Shown in pieces: positions 7,929 through 16,603 of a DNA stretch of 38,720 nt. Source of the stretch: Bacteroidota bacterium (GTDB lineage Bacteria > Bacteroidota > Bacteroidia > Chitinophagales > Chitinophagaceae). Within the stretch, counting starts at the first letter, position 1; the number at the start of each line of letters is the position of its first letter. The notes below the pieces were generated by a model. That model saw only the letters and a list, made by a program, of their open reading frames with translations, ran no database searches and had not been told where the DNA came from. The stretch covers positions 1-38,720 of the forward strand of contig JAEZLJ010000026.1 of the NCBI GenBank assembly GCA_023415275.1, written 5' to 3'. A program made the translations under genes and the position numbers.

Positions 7929-9017
7929 ATGACTGAGAACAGATATTGGAACCTGCTTGCCAAAAAACTGGCCGGAGATGCCGGGGTGGAAGAATTACGC
8001 GAATTAGAAAACCTCATAAAATCTCATCCGGAATGGCATTATTCTACGCAGTTTATTGAAAATATCTGGAAACCAAAGGCCGATGAATCAAACACTTACG
8101 ATGCTGAGATAGCATTTGAACTTCACCTGGACAATCTAAAAAAGAATGGAGTTCATATTGACAATACCGATCCTCTGCCTCTTCCTATCCTAACTCCCTC
8201 TCTCACCCGCAGATCTTACAAAAAAGCTTGGGCTCTAACATTTGCAGCTGTATCTATCCTGGCCATTGTTTTATGGATGCAATTTTATACCAGTTCTCCT
8301 GCAATGGATGGTTCCCAGGAAAAAGCATTTAGTGAGGTTTCCACCCGTTATGGCTCCAAAACAAGAATGGTACTTCCTGACAGTTCAGTTGTATGGTTAA
8401 ATGCAGGCAGCAAACTAACCTATAATGAACATTTTGGCGTAACCAACCGGAACACCACTTTGACAGGAGAAGCTTATTTCGATGTAAAAAAGAGCACCAT
8501 TCCCTTTACCATAATGGCAAATGGACTACATATCAAGGTATTGGGTACTGCTTTTAATGTGAGGTCTTACCCCGATGAGAAAAAAACGGAGACCAGCCTT
8601 ATCAGGGGCCGCGTAGAGATTACCCACGATAAGCGTCCTGGGGAAGTTTTCATATTGAAACCCAATGAGAAACTGGTGATTGCCAATGAGCCAGAAGAAA
8701 AAAAAGAAGAGATAGTTCAAAAAACTGAGCCCAAAGTTATTTTAAGCTCATTGACCCAGGCCCCCGATAATACCATAGTAGAAACTTCCTGGGTGGATAA
8801 TAAACTGGTGTTCCAGGATGAAAGCTTTGAAGAGGTAGCCAGGAAAATGGAAAAATGGTATGACATCAGGATCAATATAGCAGATGAAAAGCTGGCACAT
8901 ATGCGGCTGGGTGGCATGTTTGTAAACGAGAGTTTCAGGCAGGCCTTGGATGCATTGCGGATAGCTGCACCGTTTAACTATACTATAAATGAGAATACTA
9001 TACTGATAACCCGTTAA
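7929..9017 (+). CDS. FecR-family anti-sigma factor
   Basis: The 362-residue protein has a cytoplasmic N-terminal part (about 1-95, MTENRYWNLLAKKLAGDAG), one membrane segment (about 100-118, WALTFAAVSILAIVLWMQF), a periplasmic FecR domain (about 135-240, including TRYGSKTRMVLPDSSVVWLN and IKVLGTAFNVRSYPDE) and a C-terminal DUF4974 domain (about 290-362). It holds the upstream ECF sigma factor and receives the signal from the STN domain of the SusC encoded next. ATG 7929 is chosen over an upstream in-frame TTG at 7875, because the extra 18 residues (MFLGVKDLFIVYCIHCLL) are unlike the family N-terminus. Confidence 0.92.
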   Translation: MTENRYWNLLAKKLAGDAGVEELRELENLIKSHPEWHYSTQFIENIWKPKADESNTYDAEIAFELHLDNLKKNGVHIDNTDPLPLPILTPSLTRRSYKKAWALTFAAVSILAIVLWMQFYTSSPAMDGSQEKAFSEVSTRYGSKTRMVLPDSSVVWLNAGSKLTYNEHFGVTNRNTTLTGEAYFDVKKSTIPFTIMANGLHIKVLGTAFNVRSYPDEKKTETSLIRGRVEITHDKRPGEVFILKPNEKLVIANEPEEKKEEIVQKTEPKVILSSLTQAPDNTIVETSWVDNKLVFQDESFEEVARKMEKWYDIRINIADEKLAHMRLGGMFVNESFRQALDALRIAAPFNYTINENTILITR

Positions 9018-9111
9018 ACACACTGCTTATGAAAGACAACACATCTTAAAGGAGACAGGAATTAAGGAAATGAAAACGTTTAAATTAACTTATAACTTAT
9101 AATGACATAGT

Positions 9112-12100
9112 ATGAAAAAAAAGAGACACACGACTGATCTTAAACATCCCAACCTTTATTACATAGGAAGGATAATGAAATTGATGTGTGCATTTATCCT
9201 TTTTATTAGCCTGCATGCTTCAGCAGGAGGTTTTAAACAGGACAGGATCACTTTGAACCTTCAATCGGCAGATTTGAAAAAAGTGCTGACGGAGATCCAG
9301 AGGAAAACGACTTATCGCTTTTTGTATGACCAGGCTTTGATCAATAACAGGAAAGTAGATGTGCATGTGAAGGATGCCGAGGTTCCTGCTGTTTTAAATA
9401 GTCTATTTGAAGGCATGGGCATTGGTTACCAGATCATGGACAATAACCTGGTGGTATTAAAAGCTTCTGTAAATGGAGTTAAAATAGAAGTGCAGGATAT
9501 CAGGATCACAGGAAGGGTAACCGGGCAAAATGGCGAAGGCCTTGCCGGAGTTTCCGTTACAGTAAAGGGAACAAGCATTGGTACAACCACCGATGCCAAT
9601 GGTAATTATACCCTAAGCGTTCCGGATAATGCCACTTCACTGGAATTTTCTTATGTTGGGTATGATGCGGTAGAGCAAGCCATCAATGGAAGAACTACGA
9701 TAAATGTTTCTTTAAGTTCAGCCAGGAATGCACTGGATGAGATAGTGGTAATTGGTTATGGTACCGCCAGCAAAAGAGACCTTACAGGTTCTATCGTTAA
9801 AATCTCTGGTAAAGAGGTATCTGATAAACCTAATGCTAACCCTATTGCTTCACTGCAGGGAAAAGTGGCTGGTTTGTCTGTAGTAAACTCTGGAACACCA
9901 GGACAGGCTCCAGATATCCGTATTCGTGGTACCATTAGTATCGGGCAGGTACACCCGTTATATGTAGTGGATGGAATTTTACAGGATAACATTGATTATC
10001 TGAATCCGAACGACATTGAGTCGATCGAAGTATTAAAAGATCCTTCATCATTAGCTATTTTCGGTGTAAGAGGTGCAACAGGGGTAATTGCCATTACTAC
10101 TAAAAAAGCAAGAGCCGGCCAGGTGGTTGTCAATTTCAACACCAACTATGGTTTCAAGAAACTGGTTGACAAAATCAAGATGGCTGATGCAGAGCAGTTT
10201 AAAACATTGTTTGCACAGGAAAGATTAAATAATGGTACTGTAGATCCATTTGATTATGGCCCTTTAAATGCGAATACTAACTGGATAGATGCGGTTACCA
10301 GAACAGGAAAGTTTAGTAATAGTAATTTAAGCATATCAGGCGGGTCAGATAGGAATAAATTTAATTTTGGATTAGGATATATCTATGATGAAGGTTTAAT
10401 TCTTCATGAGAAACTTGACCGCCTGGTTTTTTCTTTAGGCGATGAGTTCAAAATTAGCAATGCGTTCAAAGTTGGAGTAAATCTGAATGCTACTCGTCAA
10501 AATAGCCCATATGATGCCACATGGGTACTGGATGCAGCCAGAAAGGTGATGCCACAAATTTCATCTGGAACCAAGTCTTTCAGAGTTAGAAATCCTTATG
10601 GAGGTGATACCATTACTCAAAACCTTTATTCATTACTGGATGTGGGTTTACAAAGTTCCGGAGTAATCAATCCACTTCTCCAGATTGAAAATACATGGGA
10701 TAAAACTAAAGGTGTAGAATACAGGTCTGTAGGAAATGTTTACGGCGAGGTGAGTTTCCTTAAAAATTTTACCTGGAGATCTACCTTTTACGCTGATATG
10801 AGCACAGTAAATAGGCGCACATATACACCAAGGTATTATGGTTACAATCCCCGGACAGATGAAGTGGAATTGTATAGCCAGGTAACCGGCGTAAATGAAA
10901 GTGATCAAAACTGGAGAAAATTCCAGCAAGATCATTTGTTGACATTCAAGAAAAATCTTGGTTCTCATGGAATTACAGCCACTGGTGGTTTTACAACTTA
11001 TTACTTTGGTAATTTCAACAGGTATGCCAGTTCAAGCCAACCTGACCAGAATGCAGCACCAATTCCTAATGATCCAAGGTTTTGGTATGTAACCAATGGT
11101 TTTGAGAATTCCGGAAGCACATCTTCCAGTTCAGGTCAGAGCGAATACACAACAGTCTCTTACCTGGCCAGGGTCCTTTATAACTATCAAAACAGGTATT
11201 TCCTGAACGCTTCATTTCGTGATGATGCTTCATCCAGAATACCTGAAAAAAACCGTCACCAGCAATTCTGGGCATTAGGTGCAGCATGGGACCTGACAAA
11301 GGAAAGCTTTATGGCCGACCAAAATTTCTTTGACTTCCTTAAAATAAAAGGTTCAATAGGGGTTTTAGGTAATCAATCAGCATCAGACCTGGGAGGTAAT
11401 ACATTGAACTATCCATTCTATCCTAATTTAAGAACAGGTACGGCAGCTAATTTTGGAAATGTCATGCACGCAGCCGCTGATCCGGCTTACATTCCAAATC
11501 CTGATTTGAAATGGGAAACTGTAAATGCTAAGGAAATTGGATTTGAATTGAATGCATTTCAAAACCGCTTGCATTTTGAGGCCAATTATTTCAGCAGGAC
11601 AACTAATAATTTGATGACCTATGTGAGCAGGTCAACTATAGGGCAACCTGATGAATTGGTAAATGGAGGAAAGATCAGGAACTGGGGTGAAGAATTAAGC
11701 GCCAACTGGAATCAAAATCTTGCCAAAGACTTTAACGTCACTATTGGTGGAAACATAACTTTTTTGAAGAATAAAGTGGTCAGCCTGGCAGAAGATATCC
11801 CAACCGGGGTCTTGATCAGGGGCTTTCAAAATAATGGAAGTGCTGAAGCAAGAACTCTGCCTGGATATCCAATCGGCTCCTTCTTTGGTTATGTTGTAGA
11901 AGGAATTTATCAAAGCAATGCTGAGATCCAAAAGTCGCCAGATGCATCATCATTGGGTGCCTACAGACCTGGTGATTTCAAGTTCAAGGATGTCAACGGA
12001 GATGGCAAAATCACCTCTGATGACCGCACAGTTATAGGTAATCCGACACCCGATTTTACCTATGGCGCTTCAATCAATTTCAATTACAAAGGCCTGAGCC

Positions 12101-12534
12101 TAGGAATTGATTTGAATGGAGTATATGGAAACGAGATATTCAGAACATGGGGATCATTGGAATCTCCTTTCCAGCGGGTGAACTATGCAGCCTTTCAGAT
12201 AGATGCATGGCACGGACCTGGCACTTCTAACTGGGTTCCATTGGTAAGCCAGGGTGACCGTTTCAACTACAATGGCTCTACCTACAACATTGAAGATGGA
12301 AGTTATTTCAGAATCCGTAATGTTCAATTGGGGTATAATTTTGGAAGAAGTACAATATCCAGGTTAAAGATGACTAACCTGCGTATTTATGCGAACGTCC
12401 AAAATTTAAAAACCTTCAAACATAATTACGGTTATACAGCAGAATATGGTGGTGATGCTACTGGTTTTGGTTTTGACAATGCCGGTGGTGCTATACCCAT
12501 GGTAGGAACTATAGGTCTGAATGTAACTTTTTAA
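9112..12534 (+). CDS. susC: SusC/RagA-family TonB-linked outer membrane transporter with STN domain
   Basis: The 1140-residue receptor has, in order: a signal peptide (core MKLMCAFILFISLHASA after a short basic extension), a secretin/TonB short N-terminal (STN) domain at about 45-115, a carboxypeptidase-regulatory-like domain (about 130-205, ITGRVTGQNGEGLAGVSVTV), a TonB-box-like segment DEIVVIGYG (209-217), a plug (about 220-335, IRIRGTISIGQVHPLYVVDG) and a C-terminal beta-barrel ending GTIGLNVTF. It imports oligosaccharides caught by the partner SusD. The STN domain marks it as a transducer that contacts FecR, so import and induction are linked. susD starts 19 nt after the stop. An alternative start is the internal ATG at 9175. 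Confidence 0.95.
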   Translation: MKKKRHTTDLKHPNLYYIGRIMKLMCAFILFISLHASAGGFKQDRITLNLQSADLKKVLTEIQRKTTYRFLYDQALINNRKVDVHVKDAEVPAVLNSLFEGMGIGYQIMDNNLVVLKASVNGVKIEVQDIRITGRVTGQNGEGLAGVSVTVKGTSIGTTTDANGNYTLSVPDNATSLEFSYVGYDAVEQAINGRTTINVSLSSARNALDEIVVIGYGTASKRDLTGSIVKISGKEVSDKPNANPIASLQGKVAGLSVVNSGTPGQAPDIRIRGTISIGQVHPLYVVDGILQDNIDYLNPNDIESIEVLKDPSSLAIFGVRGATGVIAITTKKARAGQVVVNFNTNYGFKKLVDKIKMADAEQFKTLFAQERLNNGTVDPFDYGPLNANTNWIDAVTRTGKFSNSNLSISGGSDRNKFNFGLGYIYDEGLILHEKLDRLVFSLGDEFKISNAFKVGVNLNATRQNSPYDATWVLDAARKVMPQISSGTKSFRVRNPYGGDTITQNLYSLLDVGLQSSGVINPLLQIENTWDKTKGVEYRSVGNVYGEVSFLKNFTWRSTFYADMSTVNRRTYTPRYYGYNPRTDEVELYSQVTGVNESDQNWRKFQQDHLLTFKKNLGSHGITATGGFTTYYFGNFNRYASSSQPDQNAAPIPNDPRFWYVTNGFENSGSTSSSSGQSEYTTVSYLARVLYNYQNRYFLNASFRDDASSRIPEKNRHQQFWALGAAWDLTKESFMADQNFFDFLKIKGSIGVLGNQSASDLGGNTLNYPFYPNLRTGTAANFGNVMHAAADPAYIPNPDLKWETVNAKEIGFELNAFQNRLHFEANYFSRTTNNLMTYVSRSTIGQPDELVNGGKIRNWGEELSANWNQNLAKDFNVTIGGNITFLKNKVVSLAEDIPTGVLIRGFQNNGSAEARTLPGYPIGSFFGYVVEGIYQSNAEIQKSPDASSLGAYRPGDFKFKDVNGDGKITSDDRTVIGNPTPDFTYGASINFNYKGLSLGIDLNGVYGNEIFRTWGSLESPFQRVNYAAFQIDAWHGPGTSNWVPLVSQGDRFNYNGSTYNIEDGSYFRIRNVQLGYNFGRSTISRLKMTNLRIYANVQNLKTFKHNYGYTAEYGGDATGFGFDNAGGAIPMVGTIGLNVTF

Positions 12535-12553
12535 AATCTCTAATTCTAATTGC

Positions 12554-14134
12554 ATGAAAAAAAATAAAATAATATTCTGGAGCTTGATGGCTGCAATCCC
12601 AATGTTGATTGCAGTTGCCGGATGTAAAAAGTTCCTGGACCGTAAGCCCCTAACAGCGACATTACAGGATTTCAACCAGGGAGCTTTAGAGGGCCAGGTA
12701 TTGGGTATGTATTCAAACCTTAGGACACTGGCAGGGTTTTCATTACTTCCCTGGATAGACTTTCATAGTATTCGGGATGATGACGCTCAAAAGGGTAGTG
12801 ACATAAATGATGGTAAGGAAGTCGTCACAGAATTTGATACCTATCAATATACAAAAGATGATTGGGCACCCAATACATATTGGAACGACCATTATGCTAT
12901 GGTTAACCTGGCAAATGAAGCTTTGTACACTTATGATTCATTAAAGGTGTCAGATGTAGCTTCTTTGCGGAATGTTGGTGAAGCTTGCTTCTTTAGAGCC
13001 TACTCTTATTTTGAATTAGTGAAGACTTATGGAGATGTGCTATTAATCAATTTCAAAATAAAAACTGCCGCACAGGGACTTGTTCCTAAATCTCCGGCAT
13101 CAAGGATTTATGAATTCATAGATTCCAACTTGCAGGCTGCTGTAAGTCTATTACCATTATCCTCTTCAGAATATGGGGCAGGGTATGATGGCCGCTTAAC
13201 TAAAGGCGCTGCTAATACTTTGTGGGCACAGACTTATTTATTCCGGCAAAACTGGGCAAGAGTAGCTGCACTTTGTAGTGAGGTTATTGCCTCTAATCAA
13301 TATTCCTTAGTTTCCAATTTTTCAGATATCTGGAGAACTGAAGGAGAAAATGGTCCTGAATCTATATTTGAAATGCAGGCTTATGTTGGTCCGGGCGCTG
13401 CCTCTAATTCGGCCGTTGACTTTGGATCTGATTGGGGCACCAGTCAGCAGGTTCGGCGAAATGGCGCACCAATAGAATGGAACCTTGGATGGGGCTGGAA
13501 TGCTCCTACCGATAAGCTGGTATCAGACTGGCCAGCTGATGATCCAAGGAAGCAACAAACCATTCTGTTTTCCGGGCAAAGTGATGGTGGCCGTGACCTC
13601 GGTGGGTTTGGAGCTACTGTTCCAGCCTATTCAAATCCATCTGGAACAGGAGGACTTGCGCAGAAATACTGGAATAAAAAACTGTATACTGGAAACGATC
13701 CATCTATTCGCCAGTCCACAGGTTATATCAATGCCAGTGGAGCAGCTCGTTGGATCAATCACCGCATCCTGCGATATGCAGATGTAATTCTTATGATGGC
13801 AGAAGCACAAAATGAATTAGGAAACGGCGCTGCTGCAGCAGAGAACCTTGAATTGATCCGGAACAGGGCTAGCGGAAATAAAGGACCTCAACGTACTATT
13901 GTTCCCAAAATCAACTTTGTAAACCAGGCTCAAATGCGCCAGGCTATAAAGGATGAACGGCGTTGGGAGTTTGCTATGGAGGGATATCGTTTCTATGACC
14001 TGGTGCGCTGGGGAGATGCAGATGCAGTTCTGGGACCTTTAGGATATACACACAAGGCAAGGTATTACCCTATTCCTCAAAAAGCAATTGACCTTTCGGG
14101 TGGTGTGTTGACACAAAACCCTGAATGGCAATAA
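12554..14134 (+). CDS. susD: SusD/RagB-family surface glycan-binding lipoprotein
   Basis: The 526-residue lipoprotein has signal MKKNKIIFWSLMAAIPMLIAV with lipobox AGC and the mature start CKKFLDRKPLTATLQD. The N-terminal SusD-like domain contains YWNDHYAMVNLANEALY and EACFFRAYSYFELVKTYGDV. The C-terminal RagB/SusD part contains ADVILMMAEAQNELG, LIRNRA, IKDERRWEFAMEGYRFYDLV and the closing YYPIPQKAIDLSGG, all typical. It forms the lid of the SusC transporter and determines which oligosaccharides are captured. A 13-bp perfect hairpin lies directly after the stop, before the next surface lipoprotein gene. Confidence 0.95.
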   Translation: MKKNKIIFWSLMAAIPMLIAVAGCKKFLDRKPLTATLQDFNQGALEGQVLGMYSNLRTLAGFSLLPWIDFHSIRDDDAQKGSDINDGKEVVTEFDTYQYTKDDWAPNTYWNDHYAMVNLANEALYTYDSLKVSDVASLRNVGEACFFRAYSYFELVKTYGDVLLINFKIKTAAQGLVPKSPASRIYEFIDSNLQAAVSLLPLSSSEYGAGYDGRLTKGAANTLWAQTYLFRQNWARVAALCSEVIASNQYSLVSNFSDIWRTEGENGPESIFEMQAYVGPGAASNSAVDFGSDWGTSQQVRRNGAPIEWNLGWGWNAPTDKLVSDWPADDPRKQQTILFSGQSDGGRDLGGFGATVPAYSNPSGTGGLAQKYWNKKLYTGNDPSIRQSTGYINASGAARWINHRILRYADVILMMAEAQNELGNGAAAAENLELIRNRASGNKGPQRTIVPKINFVNQAQMRQAIKDERRWEFAMEGYRFYDLVRWGDADAVLGPLGYTHKARYYPIPQKAIDLSGGVLTQNPEWQ

Positions 14135-14142
14135 AAGTACAG

Positions 14143-14172
14143 GTATGCCTGCGGGCCTTCCCGCAGGCATAC
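14143..14172 (+). promoter_or_regulatory. Perfect 13-bp hairpin between susD and the LamG lipoprotein gene
   Basis: GTATGCCTGCGGG, a 4-nt loop CCTT and the exact reverse complement form a strong GC-rich stem starting 8 nt after the susD stop. No T-run follows (next bases TCTAATATC). It is therefore more likely a leaky terminator, RNA-processing or mRNA-stability element than a classic terminator. Confidence 0.75.
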
Positions 14173-14202
14173 TCTAATATCTAATTCAATAAAAGATTTA
14201 TT

Positions 14203-15102
14203 ATGAATTTAACTCTCAAAATAGCTAAAAGGGTTTTAGGGGTAGCAGTTATTGGTTTAGCATTTTCTGCCTGTCAGAAAATGGAAAGACCTGCACTCAA
14301 GGAATTGATATTGGATCCCCCTCCTCCACCTTATTCGGATTTAAAAAGTTTATGGTCATTCGAAAACAATGTAAATGATGCGGGTGAAAATAAACTGACA
14401 GCTACGCAAAAGAATGTTACATATGTAGCGGGTGTCAACGGGCAGGCAGCTAAAATTGGCTCTGGTGGGTATATATTACTTAAAGCAACGGGAGATACAG
14501 TGGTTTATCCGAATGGTTATAAAGCTTTACCTGCAGATACCCTTAAAAACCTGGGAAGTTATACACTTTCCTTTTGGATGAATGGTGTTGGTCCTGTAAA
14601 GGATGGAGCTCAGGGATTGTTTTCTATTTCTAATAAAAATGAGTTCTGGGGCAACCTGGACCTATTCCTGGAAAATGATGACAATCCAGCTGATCCTTCA
14701 GAGGCCTTTCTTAAAGTGCACATGTTTAATGCCTCTGTAAGCAGTGGGAATGGTGAGCAATGGAACGAGGTAAAAATTCCTGGAGTGTTAAATAAGTGGT
14801 CCCATATTGCAATCACTTATGATGCAGCATCATCCCAATTCAGCATTTTTGCTAATGGGCAACCTACTAGTATCCATAATAAGGTGTTAAGTGATGGCGG
14901 AAAGCCATATGGTAAAATCAAGTTCAATAATTTTAATGGTATGGTATTAGGAACCTACCAGTTTCAAACCGATCCATCATTAACCAATCATGGCCCTGAA
15001 AGTTGGGCAAGATCTTTCAATGGTGCACTGGATCAATTTAGAATTTATAACAGGGCATTGTCTGATGCTGAAATAATGAATCTATTTACTTCGAAAGAGT
15101 AA
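14203..15102 (+). CDS. LamG/concanavalin-A-like surface lipoprotein (probable glycan-binding protein)
   Basis: The 299-residue lipoprotein has signal MNLTLKIAKRVLGVAVIGLAFSAC and a proline-rich spacer (DPPPPPYSD), then one LamG-type beta-sandwich over nearly all the rest. That region includes LKSLWSFENNVNDAGENKLT, GSYTLSFWMNG, NKWSHIAITYDAASSQFSIF and ALDQFRIYNRALSDAEIMNL. This is the position of the surface glycan-binding protein (SusE/F-like) that follows susD in many polysaccharide loci. Catalytic residues of a LamG-fold glycanase were not recognised, so binding is the likelier role. It is the last gene of the sus unit before a strong terminator. Confidence 0.85.
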   Translation: MNLTLKIAKRVLGVAVIGLAFSACQKMERPALKELILDPPPPPYSDLKSLWSFENNVNDAGENKLTATQKNVTYVAGVNGQAAKIGSGGYILLKATGDTVVYPNGYKALPADTLKNLGSYTLSFWMNGVGPVKDGAQGLFSISNKNEFWGNLDLFLENDDNPADPSEAFLKVHMFNASVSSGNGEQWNEVKIPGVLNKWSHIAITYDAASSQFSIFANGQPTSIHNKVLSDGGKPYGKIKFNNFNGMVLGTYQFQTDPSLTNHGPESWARSFNGALDQFRIYNRALSDAEIMNLFTSKE

Positions 15103-15117
15103 TCATTGTTTTCTTTT

Positions 15118-15161
15118 AAAAGGGCTGTCGTTGAGATCAATAACAATGACAGCCCTTTTTT
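15118..15161. terminator. Strong terminator between convergent genes
   Basis: AAAAGGGCTGTCGTTG pairs over 16 positions (one G-T wobble) with CAATGACAGCCCTTTT across a 10-nt loop, and T residues follow. It lies between the LamG gene and the convergent cytochrome gene. The A-run on the left may let it work in both directions. Confidence 0.9.
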
Positions 15162-15221
15162 ATTTTCCTTATACCAACGAATTTTCCTTTGTAGTTTGCG
15201 GGGTAAATACCTGCTTAAATT

Positions 15222-16484
15222 TTACTTCTGATTTCTGAACTGTGCCAATATTTTTTTTGTTTCGTCTGGGTAAATACTAACAAAGTGGGAGCGGATCATT
15301 GCGGCCACAGGTTGTTCTTCTCCCTGCAATCTAACAGCAATAGCTTTGGAAGGCTGTAGAGGCATGTGACAATCTATGCAATTAGAAGTGATCTTGGGTC
15401 CAATTGTCTTTGTGAGTTTGCAGGTAGGACCATGATCACTGTTATGACAATCTAAGCAGCGTTGTGAAAACAATGCGGTTTGCCCTTTTTCTCTTTCGTG
15501 GGTATTGTGACAGGAATTACAAGTCAAAGTCTCCGTCATTCTGAAGCATTTACTGGCCCGCATTAATCCATACTGGTTTCCATGCACATCTATATTTTCG
15601 GGTTTCGGGGCAGTAGTATCAACCATATAAAAGTCAGATAGCCTATCTCCTACTTTAAAACTGAAGGAAGGCTGCGTTTTTTGAAGGCGGCCACCATGGC
15701 AGGACGCACAAAGGTCAAGATTTTGTTGCCTGGTCAGGGACGCAGGATTAACAATAAACTGTCCTTTCTTTTCATTGGGATGCCCTAATTGGAAGTCTAC
15801 GTGTTTGGCAGCGGGACCATGACATTTTTCACAATCCACGCCTAATATCATCCTGGTAGCATCAAATCGCTCAGGTTCAATACCTGGATCTGAAATGGTT
15901 TTGGCATAAGTGGCATGACATTCCAGGCAACGTGAAGTGATCACCCTGTTGAAAACCACTTTATCAGGAAACCCCGGACTGTTGGACCAGGTATTGGCTG
16001 CTGTGAAGTAAGTAATGGGTAATTGAAACAATTTATGATCTGACCAGTATAAAAAGCTCTGTCCCATTGTGCCCGATCCCACCACAATGTCGAACTTCTT
16101 TGCTTTTTTTACCTGGTCCCGGAAATATTCCACCTGGTAAAAGCCACTATCTCTTTTTTCCATAGCCACCACCACACTAGCATTAAAAAAGTACGCGTTT
16201 TTTCCTGCCTCAAAGCTGCCTTTAATGTATTCGGCAGTAGCCGGCCGGGAGGTTAAATAATGGGCAGTTTTCAAATGATGCTCATAAATATCTTTATGAC
16301 AACCGGCACAGGAAGCAGATCCGGCAAATTTTTCACCCGAACCATTTTGAATGGGCCCATCATCTTGCTTTTTATCTGCACAGCGGACAAGGAAAATACA
16401 ACCCGTTACCAATGTACAAACAGTGAGTATTGTACGTGGATATCTTAGCAGTCTTTTGAGTGCAAAAGGATAGGTAATCATCAT
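15222..16484 (-). CDS. Multihaem (7 CXXCH) c-type cytochrome lipoprotein
   Basis: The 420-residue protein has an N-terminal signal with a probable lipobox Cys (FLVRC, C35). It has seven CXXCH haem-binding motifs, with the first Cys at residues 59, 186, 218, 259, 322, 343 and 369. The set (CAGCH, CLECH, CEKCH, CASCH, CNSCH, CLDCH, CIDCH) resembles cytochrome c554/NrfB-like multihaem proteins. It should sit in the periplasm or at the outer membrane and carry electrons; no substrate-reducing site can be identified by eye. It is the only inverted gene in the glycan cluster, divergent from the FG-GAP lipoprotein gene with a 119-bp gap and convergent with the LamG gene. Two ATG codons stand in tandem at the start (16484 and 16481). 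Confidence 0.88.
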   Translation of the reverse strand: MMITYPFALKRLLRYPRTILTVCTLVTGCIFLVRCADKKQDDGPIQNGSGEKFAGSASCAGCHKDIYEHHLKTAHYLTSRPATAEYIKGSFEAGKNAYFFNASVVVAMEKRDSGFYQVEYFRDQVKKAKKFDIVVGSGTMGQSFLYWSDHKLFQLPITYFTAANTWSNSPGFPDKVVFNRVITSRCLECHATYAKTISDPGIEPERFDATRMILGVDCEKCHGPAAKHVDFQLGHPNEKKGQFIVNPASLTRQQNLDLCASCHGGRLQKTQPSFSFKVGDRLSDFYMVDTTAPKPENIDVHGNQYGLMRASKCFRMTETLTCNSCHNTHEREKGQTALFSQRCLDCHNSDHGPTCKLTKTIGPKITSNCIDCHMPLQPSKAIAVRLQGEEQPVAAMIRSHFVSIYPDETKKILAQFRNQK

Positions 16485-16603
16485 ATTCTTAAGTAAATTT
16501 ACAAGCTAATGCTATTATCCGTAAGCTCCAAAGCCTCCGGTGCCATTGATAAATGATCGTGTATCTTTTTATTACTAATACCTTAAGAAAAAATATTTAA
16601 ACT

